Assembly: GCA_035354435.1 (NCBI GenBank)
Contig: DAOQAY010000099.1
Span: 1 to 10,977, forward strand
DNA from: JAKLDO01 sp035354435
GTDB taxonomy: Bacteria > UBP6 > UBA1177
DNA length: 10,977 bases
Reading direction: 5' to 3'
Part shown: positions 6,684 through 10,977 of the stretch, in pieces
How positions within the stretch are numbered: position 1 is the stretch's first letter
How the letters are laid out: each line of letters begins with the position of its first letter
Notes under the pieces: model-generated
What the model saw: only the letters and a program-made list of their open reading frames with translations
The model's database searches: none
Told to the model about the DNA's origin: nothing
Made by a program: the position numbers and the translations under genes

Positions 6684-7427
6684 TTATTCCTCGTCCATAG
6701 TTGAGAAATCTATATCATAGTTTGCATAGACATCCTGAACATCTTCACTTTCTTCAAGCGAATCAATAAGTCTTAAAACCTGTTCAGCGACCTTGCCTTC
6801 AACTTTGATCGTATTCTGAGGTATCCTTGAAATCTTGCTTTCTTCGATTTCATATCCCTTTTCGGTCAGAGCAGATGAAACAGCATAAAGATCTGAAAGG
6901 GCAGTTCTGACTTCCCAGACAGTTTCATTGTCAATCACATCTTCAGCACCGGCTTCCAACGCATCATTCATCATCTGATCTTCAGTAATATTTCCTTTCG
7001 GGATGATAACCTGCCCTTTTTTCTCAAACATCCAGTTAACACAGCCGCTTTCACCCATGTTGCCGCCTGATTTTGTGAAAAGTCTTCTCATTTCGGCAAC
7101 AGTTCTGTTTTTGTTGTCTGTGGTACAGTCGACCATAACTGCAACTCCGCCAGGACCGTATCCTTCATAGGTTATTTCTTCATACGAAACACCTTCAAGT
7201 TCGCCGGTTCCTTTTTTAACGGCACGGATTATGTTATCCTGAGGCATGTTCGCCCCTTTAGCATTCTGGATGGCCGTCTTTAATCTTGGATTTCCGTCAG
7301 GATCTCCGCCGCCTGCTTTTGCTGCGATTGTTATCTCTTTGATGATCCTTGTGAAAATTTTACCTCTTTTAGCATCTGCGGCACCTTTTTTGTGTTTGAT
7401 TGTGCTCCACTTATTATGCCCTGACAT
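6684..7427 (-). CDS. yebC: YebC/PmpR family protein (TACO1-like)
   Basis: A 247-residue cytosolic protein of the YebC family. Members have been described as transcription regulators and, more recently, as translation factors that relieve ribosome stalling at difficult motifs; the bacterial role varies by lineage. The family signature MSGHNKWSTIKHKK opens the protein, followed by DAKRGKIFTRIIKEI, YEGYGPGGVAVMV, TDNKNRTVAEMR and a C-terminal alpha/beta domain ending in an acidic tail. An ATG at 7439 would add four residues, but it overlaps the strong GGAGGG (plus-strand 7432-7437). That site is placed correctly for the ATG at 7427, which also gives the conserved N-terminus. It is the first gene of the yebC-ruvC-ruvA-ruvB operon, an arrangement widespread in bacteria. 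Confidence 0.96.
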   Translation of the reverse strand: MSGHNKWSTIKHKKGAADAKRGKIFTRIIKEITIAAKAGGGDPDGNPRLKTAIQNAKGANMPQDNIIRAVKKGTGELEGVSYEEITYEGYGPGGVAVMVDCTTDNKNRTVAEMRRLFTKSGGNMGESGCVNWMFEKKGQVIIPKGNITEDQMMNDALEAGAEDVIDNETVWEVRTALSDLYAVSSALTEKGYEIEESKISRIPQNTIKVEGKVAEQVLRLIDSLEESEDVQDVYANYDIDFSTMDEE

Positions 7428-7460
7428 CGAACCCTCCATAAAAAAATTGTTTGATACAAA

Positions 7461-7475
7461 AAAAGCACCGCTTTT
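7461..7475 (-). promoter_or_regulatory. Leader hairpin with T-tract upstream of yebC
   Basis: Read on the minus strand, AAAAGC, loop GGT, GCTTTT form a six-pair stem with two G-C pairs. The T run of its 3' arm continues to seven T residues in all (minus-strand bases at plus 7464-7458). It lies about 20 bases upstream of the yebC ribosome binding site. It could be a weak attenuator of the yebC-ruv operon, or a chance AT-rich stem. Confidence 0.25.
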
Positions 7476-7501
7476 CTAACATAAAAAGGGCTTCTATGCA
7501 A
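7473..7501 (-). promoter_or_regulatory. Candidate promoter of the yebC-ruvCAB operon
   Basis: On the minus strand TTGCAT (plus 7496-7501) and TAGAAA (plus 7473-7478) are 17 bases apart, upstream of yebC. The hexamers match the housekeeping consensus poorly (three and four of six). It is the best-spaced pair I found in this stretch, but the support is weak. Confidence 0.25.
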
Positions 7502-7521
7502 GTTTTTAGGCAAGCAAAAAA

Positions 7522-7549
7522 TTGACTGTTAAGCTGTCTTAACTATCAT
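7522..7549 (+). promoter_or_regulatory. Candidate promoter with palindromic spacer (putative operator)
   Basis: TTGACT (7522-7527) and TATCAT (7544-7549) are 16 bases apart. The spacer is exactly an inverted repeat, GTTAAG-CTGT-CTTAAC (7528-7543), with perfect six-base arms. This fits a -35/-10 pair with an operator between the boxes, controlling the gene at 7602. The expected start near 7556 would give a leader of about 45 bases. An alternative -10, TAATAT at 7581-7586, would leave almost no leader. No experimental support is available. Confidence 0.4.
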
Positions 7550-7601
7550 CATCTCCGTAGTGGTATCCGTTTTTTTAATGTAATATAGTGAGAATTGTAC
7601 A

Positions 7602-8456
7602 ATGAAAGTATTGCTTGCTGTTTCGGAATTGAGTCCATATGCATCATCGGGAGTGCTTTCCGATAATGCCAAAAATTTTCTTTCATGTATAGATGGCAGC
7701 ATTGAAATGGAATGCGTCATCCCTTTTTACAGCACGATCGATGAAAAGAAATATAATATCACTCCTACTGGAAAAGGTTTTCAGGTTCCGGTCGCCGACA
7801 AATTCGAAAACGCTGAAATATGGCAGGGAGTACACCCGGATACCGGTACAAAAATGTGGTTTATTGCAAGCAGATATTTCGAAAGGGACGGTCTTTACGG
7901 CAATGTGACGGGTGACTATCCTGATAATTCAGAGAGATTCGTTTTCTTTTCCAGAGCTGTGCTTGAACTTTCGACAAAGATCACTAACCCTGATATAATC
8001 CACTGTAATGACTGGCAGACTGCACTTATTCCTCTTTATATAAAAGAGGTTTATCGCAAGAACGGACTTATGCAGGATGTGAAAACGATACTTACTGTCC
8101 ACGATATAAGATTTCAGGGCAGATTCTGGCTTTATGATCTTTATATTCTAAATCTGGGATGGGAAGTATATTCCACAGATAAGCTTGAATATTACGGTGA
8201 TATAAACTTTCTAAAGGGCGGAATTGTCTATTGTGATGCGGTTTTTACGATAAACAGCGGATATCTTGCCAAAATATGCAATAAAGAAGAAGGGTGCGGA
8301 CTCGAAGGTGTTATCAACAGCAACAAAAGCAAAACATTTCCGATATTTGAATCATGTTCGAATTCTTTTGAAGAATGCTGTAAAGATCCGTCAGCAAAAC
8401 AGCACATAAGCAATCTTTATAAAAAAGTTTTCACCGCTGTGTCTGCCGCTAAATGA
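7602..8456 (+). CDS. Stand-alone glycogen/starch synthase N-terminal (GT5) domain protein, altered motifs
   Basis: A 284-residue protein clearly homologous to the N-terminal Rossmann domain of glycogen synthase GlgA. It shares KVLLAVSELSPY at the start, RYFERDGLYG and GDYPDNSERFVFFSRAVLEL (91-123), PDIIHCNDWQTALIPL (130-145), VHDIRFQGRF (166-175), and FLKGGIVYCDAVFTINSGYL (203-222) with CGLEGV. Full GlgA is about 480 residues with a second domain carrying the nucleotide-sugar site; that half is absent. The GlgA KxGGLxDV loop, whose Lys contacts ADP-glucose, is SSGVLSDN here, and the usual HCHDWH is HCNDWQ. After about residue 245 the similarity ends in a Cys-containing tail (251-260). Catalysis by this protein alone is unlikely; a binding, scaffold or regulatory role is inferred. 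ATG 7602 has a weak GTGAG upstream. The stop overlaps the next gene (ATGA). Confidence 0.85.
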   Translation: MKVLLAVSELSPYASSGVLSDNAKNFLSCIDGSIEMECVIPFYSTIDEKKYNITPTGKGFQVPVADKFENAEIWQGVHPDTGTKMWFIASRYFERDGLYGNVTGDYPDNSERFVFFSRAVLELSTKITNPDIIHCNDWQTALIPLYIKEVYRKNGLMQDVKTILTVHDIRFQGRFWLYDLYILNLGWEVYSTDKLEYYGDINFLKGGIVYCDAVFTINSGYLAKICNKEEGCGLEGVINSNKSKTFPIFESCSNSFEECCKDPSAKQHISNLYKKVFTAVSAAK

Positions 8457-9271
8457 AAAAAGCAGTCTTTATCTCAATTCTTTTTTCTGTCTTGTTCCTC
8501 TTTGGTGAAGATGTCGTACAGAAAGTGGATGACGGATCTATCAACTGGACAGAAATGACTGTTACAGTTACCGGTTCAGGTATTCCTGATCTTGGCATTT
8601 CAAATGTCAGTTCCGCAAAGCTCAGTGCTGAAAAAACTGCAAAAATGAATGCTGTCTACCGCTTTTTAAAAGCACTGGAGAAAATAGAGCTGTGTAACGG
8701 AAAGGATCTCGAAAAATATCTTGCCGAAATTAAAGACGGAAGTTTTATTAAAGAACTGGGAAGAAATGTACAGTGGAGCGAAATGTCACTTGATAAACAG
8801 TATTCCGACGGTTCAGTGGATTTTTCGTTTAAATTTCACTTTGAACAACAACTTATTGATATAATTAAAAAAACTCAATCAGCATTTGTGAAAGCACCTG
8901 TTGCGGCAATAGATTCTTCAAATATCATACCAGCTGAAAAAAGAGCAGGGTTTCTTGTAATTGATCTGAAAGGTCACAAAATGAGTCCGGTGCTTTTCCC
9001 GTCAGTTGAAACTTCTGATGGTGAGATACTATTCAATATTACGAAAGTGAATGATGGATTCAGCCAGCCAGGCGGTTTTTACCGTGTCAGAAAAACAGCT
9101 GATTCTATTCTCGAAAAATTCAATGCCAAAGAGGACTTTCTCTCAATTTCGGCAAGTAAAATAAAAGACAGATCTGTAATAATTATAAGCCGTGATGATG
9201 CTGTAAAGATAAAGACAATGTTAAAACCTGAAGTGTTTTCTGAAGGCAGGATTGTAGTAATATTTCAATAA
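8453..9271 (+). CDS. Secreted LPP20-like envelope protein
   Basis: A 272-residue exported protein. An N-terminal signal peptide (KK then a hydrophobic run at about 5-18) probably ends near LFG-ED; there is no lipobox Cys, so it should be periplasmic or surface-located, not a lipoprotein. Residues 30-80, with TVTVTGSGIPDLG and AKLSAEKTAKMNAVYRFLKAL, match the pattern of LPP20/FlgT-N-like domains (a strand-rich edge followed by a helix of repeated Ala-rich turns). The C-terminal half (165-272), with AGFLVIDLKGHKMSPVLFPS and the final VIIISRDDAVKI, follows a layout I associate with this protein type. The function of such proteins is mostly unknown; some relatives serve flagellar or cell-envelope roles. 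It is translationally coupled to the GT5-like gene (ATGA, 8453-8456). Confidence 0.7.
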   Translation: MKKAVFISILFSVLFLFGEDVVQKVDDGSINWTEMTVTVTGSGIPDLGISNVSSAKLSAEKTAKMNAVYRFLKALEKIELCNGKDLEKYLAEIKDGSFIKELGRNVQWSEMSLDKQYSDGSVDFSFKFHFEQQLIDIIKKTQSAFVKAPVAAIDSSNIIPAEKRAGFLVIDLKGHKMSPVLFPSVETSDGEILFNITKVNDGFSQPGGFYRVRKTADSILEKFNAKEDFLSISASKIKDRSVIIISRDDAVKIKTMLKPEVFSEGRIVVIFQ

Positions 9272-9273
9272 AC

Positions 9274-9279
9274 AGGGAG
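9274..9279 (+). promoter_or_regulatory. Strong ribosome binding site of the AI-2E family gene
   Basis: AGGGAG at 9274-9279, seven bases before ATG 9287 and just after the preceding stop. It is the strongest initiation site in this operon and fixes the start. Confidence 0.7.
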
Positions 9280-9286
9280 AAAAAAA

Positions 9287-10396
9287 ATGCTCTCGAAAGC
9301 AAAAATCAACAGATTCTTTTTTGACAAAAAAGGATGGATACCTGTTTCGTTTATTATGATTTTCGTCCTGTGCATCGCTTTTGCTCCGACAATCACTACA
9401 ATTCTTCTTACGGCGCTGTTTGTTGCTTATGCGATTGATCCGATGGTTTCGTTTCTCTCAAAAAAAATAAAGCTGGGTAGATCGTTTGCCAGCGGTTTTG
9501 TCATATTCATGATAGTGCTGCTGATACTTCTTCTGCTTCTCATTGTGCTTCCAGGTATATTCAGACAGCTTTATGCAGCTTTTGGAAATTTTGATGATCT
9601 TATGTCATCGACCTGGGTATGGCTTGAGAATTTCTCAGCAGAACTGAATATTGACATTTCACAGTATCTCACAAAAGATGAACTCGTCGAAAGGATCCAA
9701 TCTGTGGCAGGACCTGTTGTCAACTCGGCATCAAATCTGGCCGGACTTATATTTGAGCAGGGACTTGGACTGCTTTCGTTCATTTTTAATTTTGCGATAT
9801 TCATAATTATGACATTCTTCATGAGTTCAAGATATCCGCAAATAAAGATTTCAATATTTGAACTTGTCCCGACAAAAAAGCAGGAATATGTTAAAACATG
9901 GCTTTCAAAGTTTGATTTTATCCTTTCCGGTTTCATCAGAGGTCAGATCACGGTATGTTTCATTCTGGGCTGTATTTATGCAGGAAGCTTTACTGTGGCA
10001 GGGATTTCAAATGCCGGAAGTCTCGGTGCAATGATAGGAATGTTCTGTATAGTTCCGTATGTAGGACTTTTTACCGGCATTATTATTGCAGTAATGCTTG
10101 CTCTTCTTACCGGTGGAGCGACCGCAATGATAAAAGTGCTTCTGGTGTTTCTGATTGTTCAGTCATTTGATACGGTTATGATAACTCCGAATATTATGGG
10201 GAAAAAGGTGGGAATCAGCCCTGTGTTTGTTATCATTGCAATATTTGCAGGAGCCGAAATAGGGGGATTCCTCGGAGTTCTGATCGCAGTTCCCACTTTT
10301 GCCATTCTGAAGCTTATGGTGGATGAAATGCTTGTCAGATATAAGTGTTCATCATTTTATAATGAGGATGAGAATCCCCCCGAAATCCAGAAATAA
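9287..10396 (+). CDS. AI-2E family transporter / PerM-like membrane permease
   Basis: A 369-residue polytopic inner-membrane protein of the AI-2E transporter family (PF01594 type). Members include TqsA, linked to autoinducer-2 export, and sodium/proton antiporters; the substrate of most is unknown. There are about seven to eight hydrophobic segments: two at 20-50, one at 68-90, one at 158-179, and a C-terminal cluster at 220-345. Family hallmarks are FIRGQ (216-220), IVPYVG (255-260) and PNIMGKKVGISP (301-312), followed by the GAEIGGFLGVLIAVP stretch (322-336). A soluble loop occupies about 95-155. A hydrophilic tail ends the protein. It starts 15 bases after the secreted-protein gene and its stop overlaps the next start by one base (TAATG), so it is in the same operon. 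Autoinducer transport should not be assumed. Confidence 0.93.
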   Translation: MLSKAKINRFFFDKKGWIPVSFIMIFVLCIAFAPTITTILLTALFVAYAIDPMVSFLSKKIKLGRSFASGFVIFMIVLLILLLLLIVLPGIFRQLYAAFGNFDDLMSSTWVWLENFSAELNIDISQYLTKDELVERIQSVAGPVVNSASNLAGLIFEQGLGLLSFIFNFAIFIIMTFFMSSRYPQIKISIFELVPTKKQEYVKTWLSKFDFILSGFIRGQITVCFILGCIYAGSFTVAGISNAGSLGAMIGMFCIVPYVGLFTGIIIAVMLALLTGGATAMIKVLLVFLIVQSFDTVMITPNIMGKKVGISPVFVIIAIFAGAEIGGFLGVLIAVPTFAILKLMVDEMLVRYKCSSFYNEDENPPEIQK

Positions 10397-10977
10397 TGAA
10401 CTATTTTATTCACATAAAACTTGAAGATATTATTCTTGGAAAAGCTGTAATTTCAGATGCCATAAAAAACAATGTGAGCGGGTTTGAAATTGTTATCACA
10501 GAATCATTCCTTGTTGACTATGTCAATGCCGATAATGATGTGTTCAAAAGGGTTCAAAATTTCACAGAAGGGAAGCTTGTTTCAGTTCATCTTCCTTTTT
10601 ATGATCTCAATTTCGGGTCACCGGACAGACGCATTTGTGAGTACAGTTTTAATTCGATAATTTCCGGGCTGGATTTCGCAGAAAGAATCAGGGCGCAAAT
10701 TGCCGTGTCACACCTTGGATACAATGTTAAACTTTCAAAGAATTCCACCGAAAAATGGTTCAGACTCTTCATTGCAGTCAAGGAAAAAATTGAAAAATAT
10801 GCCTCACAAATCGGGATCACTGTCGTCTGGGAAAACACATATGAAAAGGACTTTTATCTTTTCGACAAAATGATTGAATTCAACCCTGAAACTGCATTCT
10901 GTCTGGACATAGGACACTGCAACTGTTTTGCCGGTTTCAGTGCAGTCGAATTTTTCAACAGATATTCAAAGAACATC
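10396..10977 (+). CDS. TIM-barrel sugar isomerase/AP endonuclease 2-like protein (3' truncated by window)
   Basis: The open frame runs to the window edge without a stop: 194 residues, of a family usually 250-290 long (PF01261 xylose isomerase-like TIM barrel). Expected metal ligands are in place: H65 in SVHLPFYDLNFG, H106 in VSHLGYN, E146 in VWENTYEKD, and D171 and H174 in CLDIGHC. These ligands are shared by endonuclease IV and by many sugar isomerases/epimerases, so the activity could be DNA repair, sugar isomerisation or something else. Missing AP-endonuclease-specific DNA-contact loops cannot be judged from the partial sequence. The ATG at 10396 overlaps the transporter stop (TAATG) and has no clear ribosome binding site, indicating coupling. 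It is partial because the window ends, not because the gene is broken. Confidence 0.85.
   Translation, partial: MNYFIHIKLEDIILGKAVISDAIKNNVSGFEIVITESFLVDYVNADNDVFKRVQNFTEGKLVSVHLPFYDLNFGSPDRRICEYSFNSIISGLDFAERIRAQIAVSHLGYNVKLSKNSTEKWFRLFIAVKEKIEKYASQIGITVVWENTYEKDFYLFDKMIEFNPETAFCLDIGHCNCFAGFSAVEFFNRYSKNI

Noticed and set aside
7428..7439. Upstream ATG giving YebC four extra residues
   Set aside because: The extra codons overlap the GGAGGG that is correctly spaced for the ATG at 7427, and family members begin at the MxGHxKW motif.
7602..9271. Frameshift splitting one full-length glycogen synthase into two genes
   Set aside because: The second gene starts with a signal peptide and shows no GT-B C-terminal features, so the two are separate proteins.
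9571..9936. 121-residue reverse-strand open frame inside the AI-2E family gene
   Set aside because: No ribosome binding site or family resemblance, and it lies fully opposite a well-supported membrane protein.
10599..10838. 79-residue reverse-strand open frame near the right edge
   Set aside because: It is opposite the TIM-barrel gene, whose metal-binding motifs are all in the plus-strand frame.
1..10977. Mobile elements, tRNA genes, CRISPR arrays or phage genes
   Set aside because: I looked for transposase or integrase motifs, regularly spaced repeats and cloverleaf-like stretches and saw none; almost all of the window is coding.

Overview
The window is a gene-dense, AT-rich bacterial chromosome segment with no mobile element, CRISPR array, tRNA or rRNA that I can see. 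It holds twelve complete protein genes and one truncated at the right edge, in three blocks separated by strand changes. Several junctions overlap by 1 or 4 bases (ATGA, TTGA, TAATG). The yebC-ruvC-ruvA-ruvB order is common in Gram-negative bacteria, and one gene product is a secreted LPP20-like protein. Together these suggest a diderm, perhaps an uncultured anaerobe, but I cannot place it in a phylum from sequence reading alone.

Block 1 (+ strand, 166-3365): a LeuT-like sodium/amino-acid symporter; a 32-residue single-membrane-segment peptide overlapping its stop codon, which looks like the MetS-type small subunit of bacterial NSS transporters; an unrecognised 156-residue helical protein; and a radical SAM protein of the spore photoproduct lyase (SPL)-like family. 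The radical SAM protein keeps the CxxxCxxC cluster motif but has Glu where true SPL has its catalytic Cys.

Block 2 (- strand, 7427 down to 3362): yebC, ruvC, ruvA, ruvB and an unrecognised 408-residue helical protein, apparently one operon read from the 7440-7601 intergenic region. RuvA, RuvB and RuvC form the Holliday junction branch-migration and resolution machine; YebC is a translation or transcription factor that often sits beside them. The last gene is coupled to ruvB by a TTGA overlap and is the operon's unknown. Its end interlocks with the end of the radical SAM gene.

Block 3 (+ strand, 7602 to the edge): a stand-alone and altered N-terminal half of glycogen synthase (GT5), overlapped by a secreted LPP20-like protein, then an AI-2E family membrane protein and a TIM-barrel sugar isomerase/AP endonuclease 2-like protein cut by the window edge. 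A possible promoter for this block has a perfect 6-4-6 inverted repeat filling the whole spacer between its -35 and -10 hexamers.

The strongest leads are the orphan glycogen-synthase half with altered substrate motifs, the SPL-like enzyme without the SPL cysteine and its partner gene, the unknown fifth gene of the ruv operon, and the unannotated transporter micro-subunit.
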